Assembly (NCBI RefSeq): GCF_000938305.1
Contig: NZ_JYMT01000042.1
Span: 865,223-929,222, forward strand
Length of the DNA stretch: 64,000 bases
Source of the DNA: Bradyrhizobium sp. LTSP885
GTDB taxonomy: Bacteria > Pseudomonadota > Alphaproteobacteria > Rhizobiales > Xanthobacteraceae
Reading direction: 5' to 3'
Made by a program: the position numbers and the translations under genes. Shown piece after piece: positions 8,483 to 16,333 of this stretch. The notes under the pieces were generated by a model. It saw only the letters and a list, made by a program, of their open reading frames with translations. It was not told the origin of the DNA and did not search any database. The number at the start of each line of letters is the position of its first letter. Position 1 is the first letter of the stretch.

Positions 8483-9226
8483 TCAGTATTTGGCGACGAC
8501 CGGGCCGCCGAACTTGAAGTCCAGGCCGAGCGTCACGACCGAATAGGTATTGTCCACGGTGTAGGGAATCTGGCCGTTGGTCGGAGCGAGACGCTCGTAC
8601 CTGCCGAAGTCGTAGTAGCGATATTCGAACTTGCCGATCAGGTTGTTGGTGATCGCGTAGGCGATGCCGGCACCGGCTGCGAGGCCGCTTCGGTTCGCGC
8701 TGAACTGGTCGACGCCAAACACCGGATCGGTGTTGGTGTGCTGGAGATTGCCGTAAGCCCAGCCACCGGTGAAAAACAGCAGCAAGCGGTCGACGGCGAT
8801 ACCGCCTCGCGCAAGAACCGTCACACCGCTCCGAAGACTGGTTGCGTCAATCGAGGCAATCGGGAGCGTGCCGGCGTTGAACTGGGAGATATCGCTGCCC
8901 TTGATGCCGGACCAGAAGCCGCCGACTTCGATACCACCGACCATGTTGCCGCTTTGGACGTTGTAGCCGGCCTCGCCGCCGGCAACCGCACCCGTCGAAT
9001 CATAGTTGATCGTGTAGTTGGCGAAGCCGGCCGGCCCGAGCGCGTTGTTGAGATTGTGATTGCCGTAGCCGCCGCCGCCGTAGACGCCGACGTAGAAGCC
9101 GGACCAGTCATACGTTGGCGAGGCGAGCGCCGGAGCCTTGGTGTAGGCCGGCAAATCCGCCGCGAGCGCCGGTGACATCAGCCCAAGCACCCCAAGCGAG
9201 ACCGTGGTGAAAAGAATTCGCTTCAT
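8483..9226 (-). CDS. Outer-membrane beta-barrel protein, Omp25/31-like
   Basis: A 247-aa protein with signal peptide MKRILFTTVSLGVLGLMSPA and the mature start ADLPAYTKAP. It then shows the small-barrel pattern found in Omp25/Omp31/RopB-type proteins: YDWSGFYVGVYGGGGYG, an even spread of amphipathic strands, RLLLFFTGGWAYGN, GAGIAYAITNNLIGKFEYRYYDFG, and the C terminus LGLDFKFGGPVVAKY ending in an aromatic residue. It is probably an eight-stranded barrel with a structural or surface role. It lies directly downstream of another outer-membrane protein gene on the same strand, separated by 68 bp that contain a hairpin. Confidence 0.9.
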   Translation of the reverse strand: MKRILFTTVSLGVLGLMSPALAADLPAYTKAPALASPTYDWSGFYVGVYGGGGYGNHNLNNALGPAGFANYTINYDSTGAVAGGEAGYNVQSGNMVGGIEVGGFWSGIKGSDISQFNAGTLPIASIDATSLRSGVTVLARGGIAVDRLLLFFTGGWAYGNLQHTNTDPVFGVDQFSANRSGLAAGAGIAYAITNNLIGKFEYRYYDFGRYERLAPTNGQIPYTVDNTYSVVTLGLDFKFGGPVVAKY

Positions 9227-9258
9227 TGTTAGCCCCTGTCGAATTTATCTGATCGGAT

Positions 9259-9282
9259 GTCCGGCGGCATACGCCGCCGGAC
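9259..9282. terminator. GC-rich perfect hairpin between two OMP genes
   Basis: GTCCGGCGGC and its complement form a perfect 10-bp stem with a 4-nt loop. No T run follows on either strand, so it may weaken read-through from the upstream minus-strand gene or protect mRNA 3' ends rather than act as a full intrinsic terminator. Confidence 0.55.
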
Positions 9283-9294
9283 CCTTGCAACGCA

Positions 9295-10920
9295 TCAGAA
9301 GTGAATGATGATGTCCGCCGAGCCGATGATCGCGTAATTCCTGTTCGGCGCGATGCCCAGGTTCGCATTGCCGTTGAAGGCATTCGCATCCAGCGACCTG
9401 TAATACGAAACCTCAGGCCTGATCTCGATCTGCGGCGAGAACCAGTGTTGCCAGCCGATACCGGTTTCGATGTAGGCAGTCTTGACGCCGGTGCGCTGTC
9501 CCTGGAAGTCGTTAACGTATTCCAGACGGTACGAGATATTGTCGAGCGGCGACGCCTTGTAGTTCAGGTACATCAACGCCGTCTGCCAGCTTGCGGTGCA
9601 CGACAGCGGAGTTGCGCTCTTGCAGATCGCGCCGCCGGGAGCGTTGAACGGCATGTATTGCGGCGAGAACGGCGTGCCGCCGCCTGCGATGATCGCCTGC
9701 GTCGTCGGGTTGAGCAGGTTCGGAACGTTGTTCTGGTGCTCGTTGTAGGACTCGATCGAGATGTGCCACTGATCGTTGAACTTGTGATAATAGGTCAAGC
9801 CGTACCATTGCAGGTTGTTGTAACCAAACTGGCCACCGTTGATGCCGTCGGCGACGACGTTGATGTCGTCGTTTCCGCTGTCGCTGGTCCAGCGGATGCC
9901 GAGGGTGATGCTCGGTGTCGCGCCTGGATCCTTCGGCATGGTGGCTCCGGGATAGAGCGCGTTCGGCATCGGATTCGGGATCGTGGCGCCGACATGCCAG
10001 GGCATTGCCTCGGTTCCGGCAACAATGCCGGTCTGCAGTATCCAGTTCTTGTTCAGCGCGAGGGTCGCCTCGACACCGGTGTTGGTATAGTTGTCGAACG
10101 TGTAGGTCATCGAGTGCGAGTACATGTAATTGTTCGGCGCAAGCTGGGCTTCGATATCCGGAATCGAGATGAACCGTCCGAACCGGATCAGCAGGCCGTC
10201 CATCACCTGCGGAATGAACACCTCGCCATAGGCCATCGGCATGTCGTAGCCGTTGTTCTTGTTCTGGTTCAGGAGCTGGTAGCTCCAGAGCCCGTACGCC
10301 GTCGTGTAGCGGTAATTCTCGCCGTAGATCGGCGCGAGGCGGAAGCCCCAGTCGACGTGATCCTTCTGGACCGTGTCGGGAAGGCGCTCGATGTAGAGCA
10401 CGGCCTGATCGAGCTGCACCGTGTTCGGATTGTAGCTATAGGCTGCGGGCGAGTTGCCGCCGCGCACCGTGTTGGTCGAGAGGTTGCCGCCGGGATCGAC
10501 CCAGCCGTAAACCTGGATGTGTGCGTCGTTCATCCACTGCCCGGCTGCGGTATTCGACAGCGCCGCCATCAGCGGGCTGTCGATCGAGCTCGGCCGCGTC
10601 ACGCCAAGGCTGGTCGTGCCGCCATACGGCCATTCGGTGAACGGATAAGGCGGCGTGGACACGGGCGCGGGCGGGTATTCAGGGCGGCGTGACGCAGGCG
10701 CCTTCGGGTCGGCCGGCGCGGCATCGTGTCCCCACTCGAGGCGATAGTAATTGATGAAGCGGGTGAAGAAGTCGCTGCCGAGATACGGGTCGAGACAGCT
10801 GTAATTCTTGTAGGGATCGCCGCCGTATGGGCATGGCCCCTTCGATTGATCCGCCGCTTGGGCTGCACTGCTCAGACCGAATGCGGCCAATGAGACGCCC
10901 GCCAGAAGAATTCTTTTCAT
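9295..10920 (-). CDS. Outer-membrane beta-barrel porin, OmpL-like (bbp2-type)
   Basis: A 541-aa exported protein: signal peptide MKRILLAGVSLAAFGLSSAA with cleavage after AQA, then a Cys-containing N-terminal segment (CPYGGDPYKNYSCLD) and a Pro-rich stretch (PPAPVSTPPYPF). The rest is a large barrel with many aromatic alternating strands, for instance HIQVYGWVDPGGNLSTNT and IEIRPEVSYYRSLDANAF, ending in a terminal Phe (ADIIIHF). This layout fits the putative beta-barrel porin-2 (OmpL-like) family. The ATG at 10920 was chosen over an in-frame GTG-side extension because it begins the signal peptide. The solute is unknown. Confidence 0.85.
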   Translation of the reverse strand: MKRILLAGVSLAAFGLSSAAQAADQSKGPCPYGGDPYKNYSCLDPYLGSDFFTRFINYYRLEWGHDAAPADPKAPASRRPEYPPAPVSTPPYPFTEWPYGGTTSLGVTRPSSIDSPLMAALSNTAAGQWMNDAHIQVYGWVDPGGNLSTNTVRGGNSPAAYSYNPNTVQLDQAVLYIERLPDTVQKDHVDWGFRLAPIYGENYRYTTAYGLWSYQLLNQNKNNGYDMPMAYGEVFIPQVMDGLLIRFGRFISIPDIEAQLAPNNYMYSHSMTYTFDNYTNTGVEATLALNKNWILQTGIVAGTEAMPWHVGATIPNPMPNALYPGATMPKDPGATPSITLGIRWTSDSGNDDINVVADGINGGQFGYNNLQWYGLTYYHKFNDQWHISIESYNEHQNNVPNLLNPTTQAIIAGGGTPFSPQYMPFNAPGGAICKSATPLSCTASWQTALMYLNYKASPLDNISYRLEYVNDFQGQRTGVKTAYIETGIGWQHWFSPQIEIRPEVSYYRSLDANAFNGNANLGIAPNRNYAIIGSADIIIHF

Positions 10921-11524
10921 AATCTTGCCCCACATTGCGGTCACAGGTGCATTCGCTTTCGCGACGCAGCGTTAACCCTCGGAGCGATCTTTCGTTGTGA
11001 GGCTGGTAAAAATCGATACGGCTTGCCGCACGTTTCCATAGAAAAAAAATAGCTGAATCGAAATCTTTCACGTCGTCTGCATTCGGAAGCGTCAATTGCA
11101 CGTCGATTTGCTCAAAGATCCGGCGAGAAACACGACAATTCCAAGAAAAACGCGAACAAACCGCTGTTGTTTGTGTCGTGATGTGTCTTTTCCGTTACAT
11201 GACGCGAGGCTTACAGCCGATTCATTCCGGCCAACAAACATCGCACGGACGCGCGACTACATTTTTTTTATGAACGCGGCCTACCTTGTGCATCGAAGAT
11301 ATATGCCGCACGTCGCTATGCTTATGCATTGAACAGATTTGTTCACTCATCGTGAGACGAACGTGCAGGTCAACCGCCGCGCGCGGGATAGTGCCGCAAA
11401 CCTGAAACTCTTCGGTCGTTCATCCGCAGCGCGTCCGGCTGGTCACCGCGGCCCTCTCCTGTTTGAGCGATATCTCAACTTCAGCCTGATCCCATGAAGC
11501 CTTCCGAACTGACCGCCCTGATCG
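10921..11524. other. Intergenic region upstream of the OMP and regulator genes
   Basis: 604 bp between divergent genes. It contains AT-rich tracts near 11040-11060 and 11260-11275 (a run of T) that could carry promoters in either direction. I see no supported gene except a 12-codon frame (11494-11532) that overlaps the regulator start. Confidence 0.5.
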
Positions 11525-12238
11525 ATGAGTAAACCAGGCAATGTCGTTCTGCTGATCGAGGACGAGGCGAAAATCAGGCGGTTTCTTCGCGCAGGCTTCG
11601 AGATTCACGGCTTCTCCGTGTTCGAGGCCGAAAGCGCCGCGGCCGGATTGAAAACCGCAACGTTCAATCCGCCGGACCTCGTCATCCTTGATCTGGCTCT
11701 GCCGGACATGCATGGGGTGGAGGTGCTCGAGCGGCTCCGCGCGTGGTCAAACGTTCCGGTGATCATTCTATCCGTCACATCGAACGAGGACGAAAAGGTC
11801 CGGCTGCTGCAGGCAGGCGCCGACGATTACGTGGTCAAGCCGTTCGGCATCGCCGAACTGCTCGCGCGCGGCGAAGCCGCCTTGCGGCGCTATTTCAGGC
11901 GTGCGACCGAGAACTCCGTGATCGTGGCCGGACCGCTGTCGATCGAACTCGCCAGCCGAACCGTTTCCCTCAACCAGACCAAGATCCGACTGACGCGAAA
12001 GGAGTATCGCCTGCTCCACATCCTGGCGACGCATGTCGGCCTGGTCGTGACGCACGACCAGTTGCTCGCGGAAATATGGAGCGGCAACCAGCGCGACAAT
12101 ATCCAGTATCTGCGAACCCTGGTTCGCAAGCTCCGTCAGAAGATCGAAACCGATCCGAACACCCCCCGGCTTCTGGTCACCGAACCGGGGGTCGGCTATC
12201 GCCTGCACTCCCGCCTTGAGACGGGCTCGTACGGGTAA
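11525..12238 (+). CDS. OmpR/KdpE-type response regulator
   Basis: A 237-aa two-component regulator. The receiver domain (about 7-120) has the acidic pair in IEDEAKIRRFL, phospho-acceptor Asp56 in DLVILDLALPD, and Lys105 in DDYVVKPFG. The C-terminal winged helix (about 135-230) has LTRKEYRLLHILATHVG, QYLRTLVRKLRQKIE and VGYRLHSR. Sequence character is closest to KdpE (VLLIEDEAKIRRFLR), but no kdpFABC or kdpD lies nearby, so it is an orphan here. No Shine-Dalgarno sequence is visible; the ATG overlaps the end of a 12-codon frame (11494-11532), suggesting translational coupling. Confidence 0.92.
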   Translation: MSKPGNVVLLIEDEAKIRRFLRAGFEIHGFSVFEAESAAAGLKTATFNPPDLVILDLALPDMHGVEVLERLRAWSNVPVIILSVTSNEDEKVRLLQAGADDYVVKPFGIAELLARGEAALRRYFRRATENSVIVAGPLSIELASRTVSLNQTKIRLTRKEYRLLHILATHVGLVVTHDQLLAEIWSGNQRDNIQYLRTLVRKLRQKIETDPNTPRLLVTEPGVGYRLHSRLETGSYG

Positions 12239-12591
12239 CGTTCAAACCGCCTCGCGCCGCCGCGATCGGCTGCCGCTGACCGATGGTTGCAAAATAATAT
12301 ACTTCGGTCTCGAAAATTCGCATTCTGCACAAATTCTGGAACTTTGGGGTCAGTGCAGGTCCTCACCGATAATTTCAGTTTTGATCGCTTTCAGCGGCAA
12401 AACCCGGTGTTGGCCGTCATGGTGTCAGCCATTGCCCTTCGACGGCCCGCGCAACAATCGGGCACAACGCCCTCTGCGTAATCGCCACCTGCATAATTTT
12501 AGAAGACGCGGTTTGCGCTGCGGTGGTGTTAGCATTGGCTTGCGACGCCCTTGAACAAGGCTTCGTGTTTACTCCAAGTGAGCGCTAAGTG

Positions 12592-12626
12592 AGCCCGTCC
12601 GAATTCCAGCTTCGGACGGGCTTTTT
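12592..12626 (+). terminator. Strong terminator without an upstream gene
   Basis: A perfect 12-bp stem (12592-12603 with 12611-12622, AGCCCGTCCGAA) with a 7-nt loop, followed by five T. It lies 353 bp after the response-regulator stop. Only tiny frames lie between, for example a 20-codon frame starting with GTG whose TAA is just before the stem. It may end the regulator transcript's long 3' UTR or a small RNA of its own. The rest of the 12239-12946 gap shows no supported gene. Confidence 0.9.
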
Positions 12627-12946
12627 GCTGATCTAACGCAGAAATATGCAGCCGATGCGATCGATCAGCCTGCCAATGCAGCCTCGCAAAACGGCAATTT
12701 CATCGTCCGTGGCATCGATCAGCGTTGCAAAACGCCCAACCTCGTCCGATCACTTCAATCGAAGCGTGGATATTCTTTCGCTATTTTTCGAAAAGCTTTT
12801 CGATGCCGCAGACGCGCAACGCGCGATTGGAAAATGCACTTGCAACAGCGCCGAGCCGCAATTCGCAGTCGCACAAATTTTTTCTTCAAACTAGTTTTGT
12901 TTCAGGTTGATGAAATCGTGGCAGCGCGGCCGCGCAGGGGGATGAC

Positions 12947-13711
12947 ATGCGTCGACAGATGAAATTGATTTTGGCTGCTTGTATTGCGTGGACATCCGGA
13001 GCTGCCGGTGTCGCGTCGGCGGCTGACATGGCCGTCAAGGCCCGGCCGGTCGTAGCCCCGATCTACAACTGGCAGGGCTGCTACATCGGCGGCAACGTCG
13101 GCGGCGGCTGGAGCCGGATGACGACGACTCAGTCGGTGATCGATCCGGGCATCCCCGCCACCGGAAACTACGGCCGTGAAAACGATAGCGGCTTCATCGG
13201 CGGCGCCCAGGCCGGCTGCGACTTCGTGGCAGGCAAGGATCTGGTGTTCGGCGTGCAGGGCATGTTCGATTTCGGCAGCGTCAAGGGCCAACACGCGCTG
13301 ACCGACTTCCCGACCTTCTCGGAAACCAACAATTTCCGATCGGTCGGCACCGCGACCGGCAGGATCGGCTACCTCTGGACGCCGCAATTCCTCGGCTACG
13401 TGAAGGGCGGCATGGCGTTCCTGCGCAACAAGAACGAGGTCTTCACCCCCGGCGGCGCGCTGCTCGAATCGGCAAGCTTCACCTTGCCCGGCATGACCGT
13501 CGGCGTTGGTGGTGAATATATGTTCGCGCCGAATTGGTCGGCATTCCTGGAATGGAACTACATGTGGATCGAGGACACCTCGGGCCAGCATTTCGTCGCC
13601 CCGGGCACAGCGATCGGCGAGGTCCTGAACGTGAAGCAGACGGCAGAAACCGTCCAGTTCGGCATCAACTACAAATTCCACTGGGACGGACCGCTGGTCG
13701 CGAAATACTGA
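12947..13711 (+). CDS. Outer-membrane beta-barrel protein, Omp25/31-like
   Basis: A 254-aa small-barrel outer-membrane protein. Signal peptide MRRQMKLILAACIAWTSGAA is followed by GVASAADMAVKARPVVAP. The mature part has NWQGCYIGGNVGGGWSRM, GGAQAGCDFVAGKDLVFGVQ, YVKGGMAFLRNKNE, NWSAFLEWNYMWIED and the C terminus QFGINYKFHWDGPLVAKY, which matches the end of the related protein at 8483-9226 (GPVVAKY). Start 12947 follows AGGGGGATGAC with good spacing. Two Cys in the first third could form a disulfide. It stands alone with its own terminator. Confidence 0.9.
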   Translation: MRRQMKLILAACIAWTSGAAGVASAADMAVKARPVVAPIYNWQGCYIGGNVGGGWSRMTTTQSVIDPGIPATGNYGRENDSGFIGGAQAGCDFVAGKDLVFGVQGMFDFGSVKGQHALTDFPTFSETNNFRSVGTATGRIGYLWTPQFLGYVKGGMAFLRNKNEVFTPGGALLESASFTLPGMTVGVGGEYMFAPNWSAFLEWNYMWIEDTSGQHFVAPGTAIGEVLNVKQTAETVQFGINYKFHWDGPLVAKY

Positions 13712-13731
13712 GGTCTCTCTCCAGAGTACTC

Positions 13732-13763
13732 AAAGCTCCGGCATCGCCCGGGGCTTTTTTTGT
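13732..13763 (+). terminator. Terminator of the Omp25/31-like gene
   Basis: AGCTCCGG pairs with CCGGGGCT (one G-U pair) around a short loop and is followed by seven T. It begins 20 bp after the stop codon. Confidence 0.88.
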
Positions 13764-13771
13764 GGCCGAGT

Positions 13772-13817
13772 GCTGCTTTCGCTCAGACAGAACAGCTGCT
13801 TTCGCTCAGACAGAACA
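13772..13817. repeat. Perfect tandem duplication, 2 x 23 bp
   Basis: The unit beginning GCTGCTTTCGCTCAGACAGA occurs at 13772-13794 and again at 13795-13817 without a mismatch. It lies between the terminator at 13732 and a hairpin at 13816-13851, in DNA with no gene. Confidence 0.95.
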
Positions 13818-13851
13818 AAGGCCATGTGGGCGTTACTCCTCATGGCCTTTG
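13816..13851. terminator. Hairpin, possibly bidirectional terminator
   Basis: CAAAGGCCATG (13816-13826) pairs perfectly with its complement at 13841-13851 around a 14-nt loop. A-rich and T-rich ends on either side would give short T runs both ways. It could stop transcripts entering this gap from the right. 13852-14014 shows nothing else. Confidence 0.5.
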
Positions 13852-14014
13852 GTGGGACTGTCCCGCTCCTCGCGTAGATTCCGTCACCGCAACGATTCAA
13901 TGAAACAGACCTGATCTCGTTCCGGGTCCGTGTGCACAAATGCGAGGCGTGCCTTCGAGTGTCATTCAAGGGCGTGACACGAGGCCCAGCTTCCGCCAAG
14001 CCTCCTTGATGCAG

Positions 14015-14263
14015 TTACTTCTGCTGCTGGCTCTTCGAGTGCGCCTGATCGCTGTGCTGATTGGCGGTCTGTGAATGTTGCTTTGCAGCGGAGGCGTGCT
14101 CCTTGCCCTTGGTGTGATCGCCCTTGCCATGATGTTCCGCAGCGGAACGGTGTGCCTTGGCTGCAGTCTCGTGATGCTCAGCAGCCTTGTTATGCTCGTC
14201 TCGTGCCAAGGTCGTTTCCTCGTCATTCGCTCCCAGCGCGAACCAAGTCGGCCATGACGCCAT
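14015..14263 (-). CDS. Small His/Ala/Lys-rich low-complexity protein
   Basis: An 82-aa protein. The first 18 residues (MASWPTWFALGANDEETT) are distinct; the rest is repetitive helix-forming sequence with HNKAAEHHETAAKAH, RSAAEHHGKGDHTKGKEHA and a Gln/Ser/Lys tail. GGAGGAACCC precedes the ATG at 14263; an in-frame TTG upstream is less likely. There is no signal peptide. Similar Ala/His-rich peptides are annotated as stress-related hypothetical proteins in Bradyrhizobium as far as I recall; the function is unknown. Confidence 0.7.
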   Translation of the reverse strand: MASWPTWFALGANDEETTLARDEHNKAAEHHETAAKAHRSAAEHHGKGDHTKGKEHASAAKQHSQTANQHSDQAHSKSQQQK

Positions 14264-14365
14264 GGGTTCCTCCGCAACCAAGCATCACACGGAAATGTTT
14301 CCCTCACTGCGACACGAGAAACTCCCTATGCTCCGCGTGATTGAACTCAAACGAGGGTCTTCAAC

Positions 14366-14554
14366 ATGAGCAAAATGCCACCCATCCCAAAGGGCAATCA
14401 GAGCACCAAAGGCCCGAAGCAGAACGCCGAGGACGAGCGAGACACGTCAAAAGGTCATCACGACATCCAGAATTCAGCTGAACAGGGTGAAACCGCCAAC
14501 ATCAAGCAGAACACGACCAACGCAGGCTTCTTCAAGGGGCGCCGCGTCAAGTAA
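14366..14554 (+). CDS. Small hydrophilic protein, 62 aa
   Basis: A highly polar 62-aa protein (MSKMPPIPKGNQSTKGPKQN, later ENTANIK-like and GFFKGRRVK at the end) with no hydrophobic core, probably disordered. GAGGGTCTTCAAC precedes the ATG. Codon use fits the neighbours. It lies divergent from the His/Ala-rich gene, with 102 bp between the two starts that may hold two promoters. I do not recognise a family. Confidence 0.65.
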   Translation: MSKMPPIPKGNQSTKGPKQNAEDERDTSKGHHDIQNSAEQGETANIKQNTTNAGFFKGRRVK

Positions 14555-14649
14555 GCCTGCCGCGTCCGGCCCGCGCCCGTTGAATCCCTTCCGGGAACCA
14601 TTGAGCATCCCTCGGCTTGTTGTGGGCTCTCCAACAACGAGGTTTTTCA

Positions 14650-15066
14650 ATGAAGAGAAGTTTCCTGCTCGCGGCAGCGTTTGCCACTGTTGCTTTGCTC
14701 CCCGCTGCTGCCGCCGCGCAAGGCGTACCCGGCGGCATTGAACGCGGATCTCGGGAAGGCGAACGGGCTGCGGGGCCGGTCGGCGCCATCGTTGGCGGCA
14801 CAATCGGAGGGGTCGTTGGAGGCGTGAACGGAGTGCTGGGCATCGACCAGCGGCCTCGCTTTCACAGCTATGTCGTCGAGCGTCACCACCCCTCCTATAC
14901 ATACGGCGGCGAAGTGAGGGTTGGCGCCGATCTTCCAGGCGACGGCGTGACCTATTACGACGTGCCGCCGGAATATGGCACGCATGACTATCGTTACACC
15001 GTGGTCAACGGGCGGACGGTGCTGGTCGATCCTCGCACACACCGGATCGTCGAAATTGTAGAGTGA
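14650..15066 (+). CDS. Exported DUF1236-like protein
   Basis: A 138-aa protein with signal peptide MKRSFLLAAAFATVALLPAA, a Gly-rich hydrophobic segment (GPVGAIVGGTIGGVVGGVNG) that resembles glycine-zipper sequences, and a C-terminal YYDVPPEYGTHDYRYTVVNG followed by VLVDPRTHRIVEIV. This tail is the DUF1236 signature common in Bradyrhizobium. The role of the domain is unknown. AACGAGG stands 8-9 bases before the ATG. A GC-rich hairpin follows the stop. Confidence 0.8.
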   Translation: MKRSFLLAAAFATVALLPAAAAAQGVPGGIERGSREGERAAGPVGAIVGGTIGGVVGGVNGVLGIDQRPRFHSYVVERHHPSYTYGGEVRVGADLPGDGVTYYDVPPEYGTHDYRYTVVNGRTVLVDPRTHRIVEIVE

Positions 15067-15076
15067 TCCCTACGTG

Positions 15077-15099
15077 GCCGGCCGCCTGAGGCGGCCGGC
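15077..15099 (+). terminator. GC-rich hairpin after the DUF1236 gene
   Basis: GCCGGCCGCC and its exact complement with a 3-nt loop, 10 bp after the stop. No T run follows, so termination strength is uncertain. Confidence 0.55.
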
Positions 15100-15175
15100 T
15101 GCGCCGCGGGTCGCATCTCTTCGGATCCTTACGCCATCGCAATCAAAAGTGCAGCGAGCGCACTCGCACCTGCTT

Positions 15176-15286
15176 TCACACGAAGTGACGAGCTGCCGCG
15201 AATATTGCAGCCGGGCTCATCATCAACGCCAATGTCGCGCCGACCAACGCACGGGAGAGGTGCACCGTTCCGACCCGGTACGCCAT
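15176..15286 (-). CDS. 36-aa signal-peptide-like peptide
   Basis: A short frame (MAYRVGTVHLSRALVGATLA, then a hydrophobic Ala/Met segment and ARHFV) preceded by AAGGAGGCCTAAC, one of the best Shine-Dalgarno sequences in the window. It is one hydrophobic helix with a basic N terminus, so either a membrane microprotein or an export signal whose mature part has been lost to a stop or frameshift. It lies 67 bp downstream of the 91-aa exported-protein gene on the same strand. Confidence 0.5.
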   Translation of the reverse strand: MAYRVGTVHLSRALVGATLALMMSPAAIFAAARHFV

Positions 15287-15353
15287 GTTAGGCCTCCTTG
15301 CGTTTCATCGGCGCCTGGCACTTAAACTCCCAGGACGTGGCTTCTGGCGAGGA

Positions 15354-15629
15354 CTACTTCGTCTCGCCTTTCGTCGGCGTCGTATCCGGATTTTGTACCC
15401 CGCCGGATTTTGGAATGACGGTGTCCTTCATATTTGTTGGTGGCATGGTCGCAAGCACTTCCATCCGGTTCTCCGGCTTGAGTGCCTTGCAATCCATTCC
15501 GTAGATCAATTCAGCCTTCGCGGATTGCCCGATCGGAGCGCAGTCCTGAAGTGCAGTGGGGTCGACAACTTTGTCTTGCGCAAATGCCGACGATGAGAGC
15601 AGCACGAGTGCCGCGGCCAGCTTCAACAT
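15354..15629 (-). CDS. Small exported protein, 91 aa
   Basis: Signal peptide MLKLAAALVLLSSSAFAQ, then a mature part with two Cys (ALQDCAPIGQSAKAELIYGM, later DCKALKPENRMEVLATMPP) and a polar Thr/Pro tail. GGAGGAA precedes two adjacent ATG codons; the second (15629) has the proper spacing, the first (15632) is too close. The two Cys may form a disulfide in the periplasm. 15633-15873 holds no gene I can support. A short GGAGG-preceded frame of six codons begins there, and a longer open frame in another phase could be a frameshifted relic. Confidence 0.68.
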   Translation of the reverse strand: MLKLAAALVLLSSSAFAQDKVVDPTALQDCAPIGQSAKAELIYGMDCKALKPENRMEVLATMPPTNMKDTVIPKSGGVQNPDTTPTKGETK

Positions 15630-15873
15630 CATTTCCTCCCAAAACTTTTGATTTACCCGAGCCCAACGGGTGGCGTGGGCACAAGTTCCTGATGCCGCCA
15701 CAACCATCGTCGCGATCATGCCAGCACTGACCACCAACCTGAAGAGCGCTCGCCCTGCTTGCTCTCGCACGTTGGCAGGGCTCTTGCTGAACAGTTCGTG
15801 CGGGTCCGCGCGAGCGACATCCGAGATCGCCGAGGCGATGACGAGGCGGCCTACGGCTGTTGTCGTTCCATGT

Positions 15874-16083
15874 TCAAGCCTCCGCGCTGACGAAAATATC
15901 GAACACCTCGTAAGCCTGTTGCGGCGTCTTTCCTTCCTTGAACGCGCTTGCGAAACTGAAGATCGCATCCGCTAGAAGGAATTCATCCGGGACAGGAAAC
16001 AGGGCGCGAAGTTCGGCGAGCCAGCTCGCGTAGGAAGGCGCGTTGAACTTGCCCAAGGTGTAGTTATCGCTGAATGTGTGCAT
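15874..16083 (-). CDS. Small protein, 69 aa, second gene of operon A
   Basis: MHTFSDNYTLGKFNAPSYAS followed by an acidic, amphipathic helical part (LLADAIFSFASAFKEGKTP, YEVFDIFV). The ATG at 16083 shares its A with the TGA of the 65-aa gene upstream (TGATG), the classic arrangement for coupled translation, which supports both genes. There is no signal peptide and no recognised family. Operon B (16542-16854) has a different second gene. Confidence 0.6.
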   Translation of the reverse strand: MHTFSDNYTLGKFNAPSYASWLAELRALFPVPDEFLLADAIFSFASAFKEGKTPQQAYEVFDIFVSAEA

Positions 16084-16280
16084 CACGTCGGAGCCCTCGG
16101 GCTGGGCGAGGCAAGCCACTCACTCATCTGAGCGGCAGTCTCAGCCTGCCGTGCCCGGCGGATCATTCTTTCGCGTTCGATCCCGGGTGGGGTGCCCCTA
16201 GCTGCTTGCTTGAGGCGCGCAGCTTCCTGGGCCAGGCGATCTTCGAGAGACACGGTCTGTTTGATGCGGCGTCGTTGCAT
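16083..16280 (-). CDS. Small basic helical protein, operon A, paralogue of 16654-16854
   Basis: A 65-aa protein: MQRRRIKQTVSLEDRLAQEA, then a helix rich in Arg and Ala ending RRARQAETAAQMSEWL and a Pro/Ser tail. AAGGAGCAGCACCG precedes the ATG. A clear paralogue lies 574 bp upstream: both start MQRRR, share RLA(Q/D)EA, (L/V)PPG.R, I.(K/R)ARQAET and S.WL.SP. Both are preceded by the same conserved leader. The amphipathic Arg-rich helix suggests nucleic-acid or protein binding, but this is inference. Confidence 0.72.
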   Translation of the reverse strand: MQRRRIKQTVSLEDRLAQEAARLKQAARGTPPGIERERMIRRARQAETAAQMSEWLASPSPRAPT

Positions 16281-16300
16281 CGGTGCTGCTCCTTGGAGGG

Positions 16301-16333
16301 GCGGGAGCGCATGATGGCGTTCTCATCACCGAT
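16301..16333 (-). promoter_or_regulatory. Conserved 33-bp leader of operon A
   Basis: On the minus strand this reads ATCGGTGATGAGAACGCC, then 4 variable bases, then TGCGCTCCCGC. The same two blocks occur at 16881-16913, exactly 580 bp away, also just upstream of the paralogous gene. It may be a promoter, a regulator site or a 5' UTR control element. Confidence 0.6.

Noticed and set aside
9301..10692. 463-residue plus-strand frame opposite the OmpL-like porin
   Set aside because: Antisense; the porin has a signal peptide, barrel pattern and proper C-terminal Phe, while the antisense frame has none.
11525..12238. kdpDE two-component pair
   Set aside because: The regulator is KdpE-like, but the DNA before it has no sensor-kinase frame and no kdpFABC genes lie nearby.
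12646..12894. 82-residue plus-strand frame upstream of the Omp25/31-like gene
   Set aside because: No ribosome-binding site, AT-rich DNA without coding bias, and no recognisable protein features.
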